A DNA stretch of 64,000 nt from Litchfieldella rifensis. GTDB lineage: Bacteria; Pseudomonadota; Gammaproteobacteria; Pseudomonadales; Halomonadaceae. The stretch spans positions 310,001-374,000 of the forward strand of contig NZ_JBHRUG010000027.1 in the NCBI RefSeq assembly GCF_042646605.1, given 5' to 3'. How positions within the stretch are numbered: position 1 is the first letter of the stretch; every line of letters starts with the position of its first letter. Shown in pieces: positions 26,573-34,669 of the stretch. The notes under the pieces were generated by a model. It searched no databases and had not been told where the DNA came from. It was given only the letters and a program-made list of their open reading frames with translations. Made by a program: the position numbers and the translations under genes.

Positions 26573-26896
26573 ATGAAAGATCGCAACGGCTCACGCCACA
26601 AGAGCATGGCGGTGGCCTTGAGCACTGCCTTGGCGTTGGGGACCCTGGCCCTCGCAGGCTGTGACAACGGGGGGGATCAGCAGAATCAGCAGGAGTCCGG
26701 TTCGCAGCAGCAGGAGTCCGGCTCGCAGCAGGAGTCCGGCTCGCAGCAGCAGGAGTCCGGCTCGCAGCAGCAGGAGTCCGGCTCGCAGCAGCAGGAGTCC
26801 GGCTCGCAGCAGCAGGAGTCCGGCTCGCAGCAGCAGGAGTCCGGTTCGCAGCAACAGGAGTCCGGCTCGCAGCAACAGGAAGAACAGCAAGGCTAG
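26573..26896 (+). CDS. Repeat-rich lipoprotein (QQQESGS heptads)
   Basis: A 107-aa predicted lipoprotein. The start at 26573 sits behind GAGGAGG. A charged n-region and hydrophobic stretch (MAVALSTALALGTLALAGC) end in a lipobox LAGC with lipidated Cys30. The mature part is nearly all repeat: nine ESGS units, mostly spaced as QQQESGS, two units being one Gln shorter. Composition is only Q, E, S and G, so it should be disordered and acidic. The lipid anchor plus a stiff or hydrated tail suggests an envelope spacer or periplasmic low-complexity linker. No known family was recognised. Confidence 0.7.
   Translation: MKDRNGSRHKSMAVALSTALALGTLALAGCDNGGDQQNQQESGSQQQESGSQQESGSQQQESGSQQQESGSQQQESGSQQQESGSQQQESGSQQQESGSQQQEEQQG
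26687..26880. repeat. 21-bp coding tandem repeat in the lipoprotein gene
   Basis: Units CAGGAGTCCGGCTCGCAGCAG occur in tandem, nine ESGS-coding copies in total. The second and third are separated by one missing CAG codon. Most copies are identical at DNA level; the last two use CAA for Gln, showing slight divergence at the 3' end. All length steps are multiples of three, so the frame is preserved. The array is likely to vary between strains. Confidence 0.9.
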
Positions 26897-27199
26897 ACCC
26901 AGGAGGGGGGTGATCCGGCGGCAATGGTCCGACGACGGAAAACCAGCAAGATATCGGTTTCCTAGCCTTTTGATGGCATGGAAAGGTTTGTCTCCACAAG
27001 TGACAGGAGGGGCGCGGTGCGTGGTGATCCGCCTGCTGCCTCCCCATGATCGAATAAGCATACGAGTCAACGAGGTATGCTCAGGATGAAGGGGAAGCAT
27101 GGGAAGCCCCGACGAGGAGCAAGGGGACGACAGCACACGGTAACGGCTGACATGCCGGACCACTCATCAGGAGCGTTGTCCATTCATAGGGATGTGACG

Positions 27200-27232
27200 C
27201 ATCGCCCTCCCGAGTCTGCCGGGAGGGCGATG
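27200..27232 (-). terminator. Hairpin after the NtrC-like gene
   Basis: A perfect 12-bp stem (CATCGCCCTCCC / GGGAGGGCGATG) with a 9-base loop, 20 bp past the minus-strand stop; no T-run follows. The rest of the 355-bp stretch 26897-27251 shows no gene. Confidence 0.65.
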
Positions 27233-27251
27233 TCGTGAGAATTCTCGAAAG

Positions 27252-28640
27252 CTAGCCTTCGTCTTCTTCCAGGCGCCGATACAAGGTCTTGCGAGCGATG
27301 CCCAGGATGTCGGCGGTACGCCGCTTGTTGCCGCCGGTGGCCTCCAGGACCTTCTGTATATAGCGTCTCTCGACATCTTCCAGGCGTGGCCATTGCTGGC
27401 CGGTGTCACCGGGTATCGGATCGTTGCCGTTGATCGGGGGCATGTCCTCGCCATGCCGACGAATACGCTCCGGTAGGTCGGCATGGCTCAAGATACCGTC
27501 TTCGGCCAGCGTTACGGCACGCATGATCGCATTTTCCAGCTCACGCACGTTGCCCGGGTAGGAGTAGGTCAGTAACGCTTGCAGGGCCAAGGGCTCGACC
27601 TGTTGGATGGGGTTGTCCCGGGCTCTGGAATGCTTGTCGATCAGGGCCGACAACAGTCGCTCGATATCGCCTTCACGCTCGCGTAGGGGTGGGATGCGCA
27701 GCGAGAAGGTTTCCAGGCGATAGAAGAGGTCGCTACGGAAGTTCGCCTTCTCGATCTCTTCCTCAAGGTCGCGATGCGTGGCGGCGATGATCCTCACATC
27801 GACCCTTTCTTCCTTCTCGGCCCCCACCGCGCGTATGGTCATTTCCTGCAGGGCGCGTAGCAGTTTGGCCTGCAGATTTGGCGACATCTCGCCGATCTCG
27901 TCGAGAAACAGGCTGCCGCCTTGGGCCGCCTGGAAGAGCCCGGGACGTGTCTCGTTGGCGCCGGTGAAGGCCCCCTTCACATGCCCGAAGAACTCGCTTT
28001 CCATCAGTTCGGACGGGATGCTGGCGCAGTTGACGGCCACGAATGGCATATCATGACGGAGGCTCTCGGCATGGATAGCTCGTGCCAATAGTTCCTTGCC
28101 GGTTCCGCTCTCGCCAAGGATCAGGATCGGCGCATCGCTCTTGGCGAGGCGCGAGGCGTCGTGGAAAAGCCCTTGCATCACTTCGCTGGTCCCGACGATG
28201 CCGTGGAAGTTCATGTTCTGGTGATCGGCGTTGGCCAGGCGTGAAGCCAGGCGGCGGTTCTCCAGCACACGAAATACCGCGTCACGCACATTTTCCAGGT
28301 CCAGGGGCTTGGTCAGGAAGTCGTCGGCACCGATCTTCAAGGCTTCGACCGCCTGCTCGATGGTGCCGAAGGCCGTGATCACGATAAAGCCGACCGGATT
28401 GCCATCACGGCGCAGGTTCTCCAGCAGCGTCATGCCGCTGATGCCGGGGAGGCGTACGTCACTGATGATCAGTTCGACTTGGCTGTGGCTCAGGGTGGCG
28501 ATGGCGTCTTCGGCGCTTTCCACCCCGAGGGTGGGGTAGCCGGCATCACGTAATTCTTCTTCGAGTAGTTCGAGAATGGCAGGATCATCCTCGACGATCA
28601 GGATGGGGGGGTGCACGGGGGCCTCCTGGTGGTAATCCAT
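27252..28640 (-). CDS. Sigma-54-dependent NtrC-family response regulator
   Basis: A 462-aa response regulator with receiver domain (phospho-acceptor D61 in IISDVRLPG), AAA+ domain (Walker A GESGTGKE at 176-183, sigma-54 loop GAFTGA at 223-228, Walker B LFLDEIGEM) and a Fis-type HTH (ILGIARKTLYRRLEED). It activates sigma-54 promoters when phosphorylated. The partner kinase gene precedes it by 10 bp. No target is shown by sequence. It lies next to gbcA, so control of betaine uptake or use is a possible but unproven role. Confidence 0.93.
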   Translation of the reverse strand: MDYHQEAPVHPPILIVEDDPAILELLEEELRDAGYPTLGVESAEDAIATLSHSQVELIISDVRLPGISGMTLLENLRRDGNPVGFIVITAFGTIEQAVEALKIGADDFLTKPLDLENVRDAVFRVLENRRLASRLANADHQNMNFHGIVGTSEVMQGLFHDASRLAKSDAPILILGESGTGKELLARAIHAESLRHDMPFVAVNCASIPSELMESEFFGHVKGAFTGANETRPGLFQAAQGGSLFLDEIGEMSPNLQAKLLRALQEMTIRAVGAEKEERVDVRIIAATHRDLEEEIEKANFRSDLFYRLETFSLRIPPLREREGDIERLLSALIDKHSRARDNPIQQVEPLALQALLTYSYPGNVRELENAIMRAVTLAEDGILSHADLPERIRRHGEDMPPINGNDPIPGDTGQQWPRLEDVERRYIQKVLEATGGNKRRTADILGIARKTLYRRLEEDEG

Positions 28641-28650
28641 GGGTTGGCGA

Positions 28651-30111
28651 TCACTGTGCTCCTATTTCCTGTTGTGGACCATTTTCCAGCGGCAGGGTCA
28701 GGTCGAAGCCGGCACCTCCGAGTTCGCTGTCGAAGACACCGATGCTCCCTCCATGGTCGTTGACGATACGATGAACCACGGATAACCCGAGGCCACTGCC
28801 CTGGCCGACCGGCTTGGTGGTGAAGAACGGGTCGAATACCCGGTTCTTGTCGGCATCGTCGATACCGGGACCGTCATCCTCGACCGTGACGTGCAGTTCG
28901 CCGTCGTGGCAACGGGCGCGCAGGCGTATTCTGCCGTGAGGGGTGGCCTGCAGGGCATTGTGCAGCAAGTTGGTCACCACCTGTGTGAGTTGCTGGGCGT
29001 TGGCCATCAGCACCGCCTCGGGCTCGCCCAGATCCAGCTCGAGGTGCGCTTGTCGGGAGGCTAGCTCGTCCTCGAGCAATTCCTGAGCAGTCACGATGAT
29101 ATCGGACAAGCGACAGGCCTCCTTATCCACATTATGCTGACGGCCGAGTTCCATCAAATGTCGCACGATGACGACAATGCGATCGACCTCATTGCGAATG
29201 CGAGTGAGCTTGGCGCGCTCGCTGTCGCCGAGCGACTCATGGCGGGCGAGGCGCTGGGCCTGGCCGTTGATCACCGTCAAGGGGGCACCGATCTCGTGGG
29301 CGACACCGGCCGCCAGGACACCCAGTTCGGCGAGCTTCTTCGACTTGCGCAGGCGTTTTTCCAGTTCGATCTCCTTCTGCTGCCGGGCTTCGATATCGGC
29401 ATCCTTCTCGGCCATGGCATCGAGCATGCCGTTCAGCGCCTGTGATAGCTGGCGGTACTCCTCGGGACCCCTGATGGGGGCACGATAACCGCGATCGCCC
29501 TTCTCGACTCTCTCCATTACGCCCAGCAGGCGATTGAGCGGGCGTTCGATGTAGCGTCGGAAACCCCACCATATCGTCAGTACGATCCCGGCGGCGCCGA
29601 TGGCGAACACCACTACTGCGACGATACTGATGAAACCGGCGTAGCTCTCGACTCCGGTATTGAGCCGATTGACCTGCAGCACGCCCCGCGTTTCGCCGCC
29701 AGGCGTGTTCAAGGGTGTCAGGACCGAGTAATAGTTCCAGCGGTCTTGCTGGCGATAGGCACCGGTGCTCTCGCCGTTTTTGGCGACCTGACGGATGTCC
29801 TCGGGCGTGAATAGCTCTTCGCCCAGTCCCAGGCCATAGATCTTGCGGCCCTCGGTGTCGAAGACGTAGGCGCCATAGATGCGGTGGAAGGAAAAGGCGG
29901 AATGCAACGATTCCTGCAGGGAGTCCGGGGTGTCCTGTGCCAGCGCATAGCCCAGCGAGGCGCCAATGGTATGGGTGATGATCTGCACTTCGCTTTGCAG
30001 CTTCGAGCGGACATTGTCTTCCAGCGACTTGATCGCTACCAGGCTGAATACCAGCAAGATCAGGAACAGCGGCACGATGACCGTGACGATGATGATGTTG
30101 CGTAGGCGCAT
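28651..30111 (-). CDS. Membrane sensor histidine kinase (NtrB/AtoS-like)
   Basis: A 486-aa kinase. An N-terminal transmembrane helix (IIIVTVIVPLFLILLVFSLVAI) is followed by a periplasmic sensor region of roughly 160 aa, a second helix (IVAVVVFAIGAAGIVLTIWW), HAMP, DHp with the phospho-His in VAHEIGAPLTVINGQ, and an HATPase with DDGPGID and GQGSGLGLSVVHRIV. The start at 30111 has GAGG upstream; ATG 30129 is equally possible. It is first in a two-gene operon with the NtrC-like regulator. The ligand is unknown. The periplasmic part resembles a dCache-like or small PAS sensor only in size. Confidence 0.88.
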   Translation of the reverse strand: MRLRNIIIVTVIVPLFLILLVFSLVAIKSLEDNVRSKLQSEVQIITHTIGASLGYALAQDTPDSLQESLHSAFSFHRIYGAYVFDTEGRKIYGLGLGEELFTPEDIRQVAKNGESTGAYRQQDRWNYYSVLTPLNTPGGETRGVLQVNRLNTGVESYAGFISIVAVVVFAIGAAGIVLTIWWGFRRYIERPLNRLLGVMERVEKGDRGYRAPIRGPEEYRQLSQALNGMLDAMAEKDADIEARQQKEIELEKRLRKSKKLAELGVLAAGVAHEIGAPLTVINGQAQRLARHESLGDSERAKLTRIRNEVDRIVVIVRHLMELGRQHNVDKEACRLSDIIVTAQELLEDELASRQAHLELDLGEPEAVLMANAQQLTQVVTNLLHNALQATPHGRIRLRARCHDGELHVTVEDDGPGIDDADKNRVFDPFFTTKPVGQGSGLGLSVVHRIVNDHGGSIGVFDSELGGAGFDLTLPLENGPQQEIGAQ

Positions 30112-30234
30112 TGAGGGCCTCGGATGCATTGCCGTGACCTGCGTGGCAGGACAGTACTTTATGACCGGCCCTATCCCAGCATGTTCAGCCCCGAGGGTCC
30201 AGAGCCCTGCGCGTGCCAATCCCCGCTACGACGA

Positions 30235-30259
30235 CAGGGCCCGCACATGGCGGGCCCTG
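30235..30259 (-). terminator. Terminator after gbcA
   Basis: A 10-bp perfect stem CAGGGCCCGC / GCGGGCCCTG with a 5-base loop, 33 bp beyond the gbcA stop on the minus strand. Confidence 0.7.
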
Positions 30260-30291
30260 GGATCGTGTCACGAAGGTAGCGGTGGGTACGG

Positions 30292-31578
30292 CTAGCCCCG
30301 AGCGAGCTGCAGATGCGGTGCGGTATGCCCCAGGTTCTCCTGCAGGCGCTCGCTGTACCAGTCGATGAAGTCGATCACCCCGAATTCATAGGTCTCGGAG
30401 TAGGGGCCCGGTTGATAGGCCTTGGAGTTGATGCCGCGCTGGTTCTCCTCGGCCAGGCGCCGGTCCTGGTCGTTGGTGGCGTCCCACACCTTGCGCATCT
30501 GGACGGGATCGTAGTCGACGCCTTCCACGGCATCCTTGTGCACCAGCCACTTGGTGGTGACTACCGTTTGCTGCGGGCCCAGCGGCATGACCCGGAACAC
30601 CACGGCGTGGTCGCCCATGAAGTGGTTCCAGGAGTTGGGCAGGTGCAGGATGCGCAGTGAGCCCATGTCGGGACTGGTCAGGCGCCCCATCAGTTTCTTG
30701 CACGCCGGCTGGCCGTCCATGGTCATCGACACGGTGCCATCCAGTAATGGCGTCCGAGTCAGGCGGTTGCGCTTGCCGAAGCGCTTGAGCTGCCAGGGGA
30801 CGTTCTCGGCGTCCCAGTCGGCCTGCTTGCGCTCGACCAGCGCCTTGTAGGCCGGGGTGGCACGCGGGTCGTCGGTATCGTCGAATTCCTGCAGCGAATT
30901 GAGCAATTCCGGATGCGCACCATTGCAGTGGTAGCATTCCCGGTTGTTCTCGATCACCAGCTTCCAGTTGGCCTGCTCGACGATGCTCGATTCCACCGCC
31001 ACCTTGACGTTGTCCATGTCATAGGGTGAGAGATAATGCTCGAGCGTTACCAGGAAGTCATCGATGACCAGCGGCTGCTCGGCAAGGCTGATGAAGATAT
31101 AACCACCAGCGGTCTTGACGTGAATCGGCTTCAGACCATAGGCGCCGAGGTCGAAATTCTCACCCATGTCACTGCCGGCGAACAGCAGACGACCGTCCAG
31201 CTCGTAGGTCCACTGATGATAGGGGCAGACCAGCTTGGCGACCTTGCCCTTGTCCTTGACACACAGGCGTGAGCCACGGTGACGGCAGACATTGTGGAAG
31301 CCGTGTACCGCTCCGTCGTTGCCGCGCACGATGATCACCGGGTTATCGCCCACCTCCAGCGTCATGAAACTGCCCTTGGTGGGAATCTCGCAGGTCATGC
31401 CGGCGAACAGCCACTCCTTCTCGAAGATTTCCTGCATGTCCAGGGCGAACAACCGGGCATCGTTGTAGAACGGTTGCGGCAGCGAGAAGTTACGTTCACG
31501 CTTGGCAAGCATGTCGGCAGTGGCCTCGCGGGCCGGAGCCAGGGGGTCGTCCAGACGTGGAGCAGACATCGGGGTCAT
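30292..31578 (-). CDS. gbcA: Glycine betaine monooxygenase, Rieske oxygenase subunit
   Basis: A 428-aa Rieske non-haem iron oxygenase. The [2Fe-2S] ligands are C98 and H100 (CRHRGSRLC) and C118 and H121 (CPYHQW). The catalytic iron histidines are H217 and H222 in NNRECYHCNGAHPE. With GbcB it demethylates glycine betaine to dimethylglycine and formaldehyde using O2 and NADH. The start at 31578 is chosen for AGAGGA 10 bases upstream; the further ATG at 31599 has none. Divergent from gbcB across a 359-bp regulatory region, as in Pseudomonas. The oxygen-dependent first step makes the pathway aerobic. Confidence 0.95.
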   Translation of the reverse strand: MTPMSAPRLDDPLAPAREATADMLAKRERNFSLPQPFYNDARLFALDMQEIFEKEWLFAGMTCEIPTKGSFMTLEVGDNPVIIVRGNDGAVHGFHNVCRHRGSRLCVKDKGKVAKLVCPYHQWTYELDGRLLFAGSDMGENFDLGAYGLKPIHVKTAGGYIFISLAEQPLVIDDFLVTLEHYLSPYDMDNVKVAVESSIVEQANWKLVIENNRECYHCNGAHPELLNSLQEFDDTDDPRATPAYKALVERKQADWDAENVPWQLKRFGKRNRLTRTPLLDGTVSMTMDGQPACKKLMGRLTSPDMGSLRILHLPNSWNHFMGDHAVVFRVMPLGPQQTVVTTKWLVHKDAVEGVDYDPVQMRKVWDATNDQDRRLAEENQRGINSKAYQPGPYSETYEFGVIDFIDWYSERLQENLGHTAPHLQLARG

Positions 31579-31937
31579 GGCAGCAGCATCCTCTTGCATG
31601 GCTGTCGCGGCGGGTGGCCGCGGTCGGTCGGTAACGATTATTGGTGTTAGGGTTATCGTGCGGGGCCTGGATGGGCATATCTCTTGGATATGCCGTCGAT
31701 TTTCGGCGAGTTTGGATCAGCGCGAGGCGTGTCAATTGTCTGCCGACGACATAAGGCGGTTCAAGTACGACGCGATGGCGAAAAGTCTGCCTCGACAGTG
31801 GAATTCAGGGATATGCCCATGTCGCTGACAGGTAAGTTGCCGCCCCGGTGCATGGCGCAGAATGCGCTCATCAAGAGACGGTGGCCCCAGGTGCTGGAGC
31901 CTACCGATGGTGCAGCCCCAGCCAGGCAGAGACGACA
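31579..31937. promoter_or_regulatory. Divergent gbcA/gbcB promoter region
   Basis: This 359-bp gene-free stretch separates the two divergent gbc genes and is AT-richer than its surroundings near 31625-31700. A TGTCGC hexamer (31603-31608) matches the core of the putative GbdR motif, but the full 11-mer is absent. Short frames inside it lack ribosome sites. Confidence 0.6.
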
Positions 31938-33044
31938 ATGACAACGAGTTTCCTCAATCCGGTTACTACCCAGACCTGGGCCAACGGCCGTCACATGGTG
32001 CGCTGCGTCAAGGTGATCCAGGAAACCTGGGACGTGCGGACCTTCTGTTTCATGGCCGAGCAACCGGTACTGTTCTTCTTCAAGCCGGGGCAATTCGTGA
32101 CCCTGGAGCTGGAGATCGACGGCAACCCGGTCATGCGCTCCTACACCATCTCCAGCTCGCCATCGGTGCCGTACAGTTTCTCGATCACCGTCAAGCGCAT
32201 GCCGGGGGGCGTGGTATCCAACTGGCTGCACGACAACCTCAAGGTCGGCGACGAACTGGCAGTGCATGGCCCGGTAGGCAACTTCAACTCTATCGACTAT
32301 CCCGCCGAAAAGATCCTGATGCTCTCCGGCGGGGTGGGCATCACGCCGCTGATGTCGATGGCGCGCTGGTTCTTCGATACCAATGCCGCCGTCGACCTGG
32401 AGTTCGTGCATAGCGCTCGCACGCCGAAGGATATTATCTTCCACCGCGAACTCGAACATATCTTCTCGCGGATTCCCGAGTTCAAGCTGCACATCGTGTG
32501 TGAACGAAGCGACGAGCTGGGCGAGGCTTGGGCCGGCTTCCGTGGCTATCTGAGCCAGGCGATGCTGGAACTGATGGCGCCGGACTTCATGGATCGCGAG
32601 ATCTTCTGCTGTGGCCCCACACCCTACATGAACGCCGTCAAGCGTCTGCTGCGCGACAACGGCTTCGACATGAACCGCTACCATGAGGAATCCTTCGGCG
32701 CCACGCCGATGGATGTCCAGGAGGAAGTGCTCGAGCATGTCGAGCAGGCCGAGGCCGAAGCCGAGGAATTCGATGTCAACGAGATGCTCAGTGTCGAATT
32801 CACTTCCGCCGGCAAGAGCGTACGCATCCAGCCTGGCGAAACCGTGCACGCCGCCGCCGCCAAGCTGGGGCTGCACATTCCCAAGGCCTGTGGCATGGGG
32901 ATTTGCGGTACCTGCCGCGTGCCGTTGACCTCGGGACAGGTCGACATGGAACACAACGGCGGTATCACCGACGAGGACGTCGAAGAAGGCTACATCCTCT
33001 CCTGCTGCAGCAAGCCTACCGGCAATGTGGTGGTGGACTACTGA
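31938..33044 (+). CDS. gbcB: Glycine betaine monooxygenase, ferredoxin-reductase subunit
   Basis: A 368-aa reductase that supplies electrons from NAD(P)H to GbcA. Order: FAD-binding barrel with RSYTISSSP (residues about 66-74), NAD domain with SGGVGITPLMSM and FCCGPTPYMNAV, then a C-terminal plant-type [2Fe-2S] ferredoxin with CGMGICGTC and a final Cys in LSCCSKP. Length matches the family. The ATG at 31938 is the natural start; an in-frame extension to 31848 lacks support. It diverges from gbcA and ends 78 bp before a small convergent gene. Confidence 0.94.
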   Translation: MTTSFLNPVTTQTWANGRHMVRCVKVIQETWDVRTFCFMAEQPVLFFFKPGQFVTLELEIDGNPVMRSYTISSSPSVPYSFSITVKRMPGGVVSNWLHDNLKVGDELAVHGPVGNFNSIDYPAEKILMLSGGVGITPLMSMARWFFDTNAAVDLEFVHSARTPKDIIFHRELEHIFSRIPEFKLHIVCERSDELGEAWAGFRGYLSQAMLELMAPDFMDREIFCCGPTPYMNAVKRLLRDNGFDMNRYHEESFGATPMDVQEEVLEHVEQAEAEAEEFDVNEMLSVEFTSAGKSVRIQPGETVHAAAAKLGLHIPKACGMGICGTCRVPLTSGQVDMEHNGGITDEDVEEGYILSCCSKPTGNVVVDY

Positions 33045-33122
33045 TAACTCTCAGAAGGCGAGGCCATCCTCGAATCGTCGTGAGGGCGGACGAGGAGTGG
33101 CCTCCCGCACCATCCCATCGTC

Positions 33123-33473
33123 TCAGCGCCGTGAATTCGGTAGCCACGGCATGAACAAGCGCATCTGCTGATACATGCACTCGCCGATCATTTCCGCCTG
33201 CCGCGCCGCCATTTGCCAAGCCTCGTCATACATGGCGGGAGGCACATGGCCCTCCATTCGCTCCGTCGTTACCCGTCCATTCTCCATCTGATGGCGTTCC
33301 GCCTTCAGGTATGCCTGGCCATGCTGCATGGTGATCTCCGCACGGCTGACGGTCAGGGAAAAGCCGGGAAAGGTGGGCAACCATGGTGTCAGCGAGTGTG
33401 TCTCGTGCCTCGGCTCCAACACCGTATCGTGGTGCCGTGTCGGCGGTCGATTCGTTGTGGAATCCTGTGTCAT
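33123..33473 (-). CDS. Small hypothetical protein between gbcB and an AEC transporter
   Basis: A 116-aa protein of no family I recognise. The start at 33473 has CGGAG 8 bases upstream, so the frame is probably real. The N-terminal 35 residues are polar and His/Arg/Pro-rich. The C-terminal half is a Met-rich amphipathic helix (AWQMAARQAEMIGECMYQQM) ending in LFMPWLPN. That helix has a phasin-like flavour, but the evidence is too thin to name it. It has no signal peptide and lies convergent with gbcB, 24 bp downstream of the AEC transporter on the same strand, so probably cotranscribed with it. Confidence 0.55.
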   Translation of the reverse strand: MTQDSTTNRPPTRHHDTVLEPRHETHSLTPWLPTFPGFSLTVSRAEITMQHGQAYLKAERHQMENGRVTTERMEGHVPPAMYDEAWQMAARQAEMIGECMYQQMRLFMPWLPNSRR

Positions 33474-33497
33474 GGTGATTCTCCGTGTCGAGTGCCT

Positions 33498-34376
33498 TCA
33501 CATTAGATAGGCCAGCAGCAACGGCAAGTAAAGGAACGACAGCAGGGTCGAGCAGAACACCAGGCTGGCGACATAGGCCGGTTCGCGCTTGGCGCGCTGG
33601 GCGAACAGGTAGTTGAACACCGCTACCGGCATGCTCATCTGCAGCACCAGGATACTGTGCGCCAGCGGCGGCAACCCGAGCAGATAACCGATGGCAGAGG
33701 CCAGCAGTGCCGCGCTCAGCGTGCGCAGCAGGCTGAAGCCGACCCCGGAGCGCAGGCTCCTGACCTGGATGCTGCCCAGCGACACCCCCAGAGTGATCAG
33801 CATCAGCGGCACGGTGAAGCCGGACATCAGGTCCAGGGTGTTGCCCAACCACAGTGGCAGCGTGGTGTCGGTCAGCAGGATGGCCAGGGCGATCAGGATG
33901 GCGTAGACGTTGGGGGTCCGCGCGAGCGTCCGCCATGGCTGGTTGCTGCGGCTGGTGATCAGGGTGCCGAAGGTGAACTGCACCAGCGAGACCGTGACCA
34001 TGACGGCGATGGCAAAGGCGAAACCGGCGGTGCCGAAGGCATAGAGCGTGACCGGCAGGCCCATGTTGCCGGTATTGGGATACATCATCGGCGACAGTAG
34101 CACCCGCCAGTCCTTGCGCAGTAGCGGCGCCATGGCGAATGTCAGCAACCCCATGGCGACCAGCACCAGCAGGGTACCGAGCATGGTGCGGCTGAAGCTG
34201 CCGGCGTCGATCTCGGCGCCCGACAGCGAGGCCAGGATCAAAGCCGGGGTCCCGATATTGAAGACCAGCTTGGTGACGAACTCTACCGGATAAGCGTGGC
34301 CCAGGCGCACCCACAGGAAACCGAGACTCGCGCCGACGAAGACCGGGGCCATCACGGCGAAGAGTTCGGCAAGCAT
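33498..34376 (-). CDS. AEC-family (auxin efflux carrier-like) permease
   Basis: A 292-aa inner-membrane protein with about ten hydrophobic helices in two five-helix halves. Family features include GASLGFLWVRLG near the start and YPNTGNMGLPVTLYAFG in mid-protein (an AEC core motif with Asn and Gly). The ATG at 34376 is preferred to a TTG at 34382. The start is 293 bp from divergent glyA, so the two share a promoter region. Bacterial AEC proteins are often malonate or organic-acid carriers; substrate here is unknown. Confidence 0.85.
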   Translation of the reverse strand: MLAELFAVMAPVFVGASLGFLWVRLGHAYPVEFVTKLVFNIGTPALILASLSGAEIDAGSFSRTMLGTLLVLVAMGLLTFAMAPLLRKDWRVLLSPMMYPNTGNMGLPVTLYAFGTAGFAFAIAVMVTVSLVQFTFGTLITSRSNQPWRTLARTPNVYAILIALAILLTDTTLPLWLGNTLDLMSGFTVPLMLITLGVSLGSIQVRSLRSGVGFSLLRTLSAALLASAIGYLLGLPPLAHSILVLQMSMPVAVFNYLFAQRAKREPAYVASLVFCSTLLSFLYLPLLLAYLM

Positions 34377-34496
34377 GGGCAATGTCCTTGAGGAAGAAGA
34401 AAGCGACGCAGCGAGCGCGTATTGTCGTTAATTAGCCTGCGAAGATGCAACTCCAGCCCTTATGCCGGCCGTGCAAGGCGACGGGATTGTCGAAGG

Positions 34497-34516
34497 GCGA
34501 CACCGGTGTCGCAAAC
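34497..34516. promoter_or_regulatory. 16-bp palindrome with GCGACAC half-sites upstream of glyA
   Basis: GCGACACCGGTGTCGC (34497-34512) is a perfect palindrome. Its right arm plus flank, GTGTCGCAAAC (34506-34516), is the reverse complement of the gbdR/dipeptidase 11-mer with one mismatch. It lies 154 bp before the glyA start in the divergent glyA/AEC region, fitting an operator shared with the betaine regulon. Confidence 0.45.
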
Positions 34517-34543
34517 GCATCGGGTCGTGACGCCGCCAAGCAT

Positions 34544-34561
34544 CTTGCCCCCCAGGGCAAG
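34544..34561 (+). promoter_or_regulatory. Hairpin in the glyA leader
   Basis: A 7-bp stem CTTGCCC / GGGCAAG with a 4-base loop, about 110 bp before glyA and without a following T-run. It may be an RNA structure in the leader. No glycine-riboswitch consensus was seen. Confidence 0.35.
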
Positions 34562-34669
34562 GAATACCATCGCCGCAAGGATGGCACAGTGAATAACGAC
34601 TGCTCCTTGGGAAGTGCCGAACAAATGTTCCTTGCTTCCCCGGCCACGACAACAATTCTGGAGGCTTGC

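Noticed and set aside
26687..26880. CRISPR-like array in the lipoprotein gene
   Set aside because: The 21-bp units are contiguous, in frame, and end in a normal stop; no spacers.
34383..34669. Glycine riboswitch before glyA
   Set aside because: The region has a hairpin and a palindrome, but none of the tandem-aptamer consensus segments could be found.
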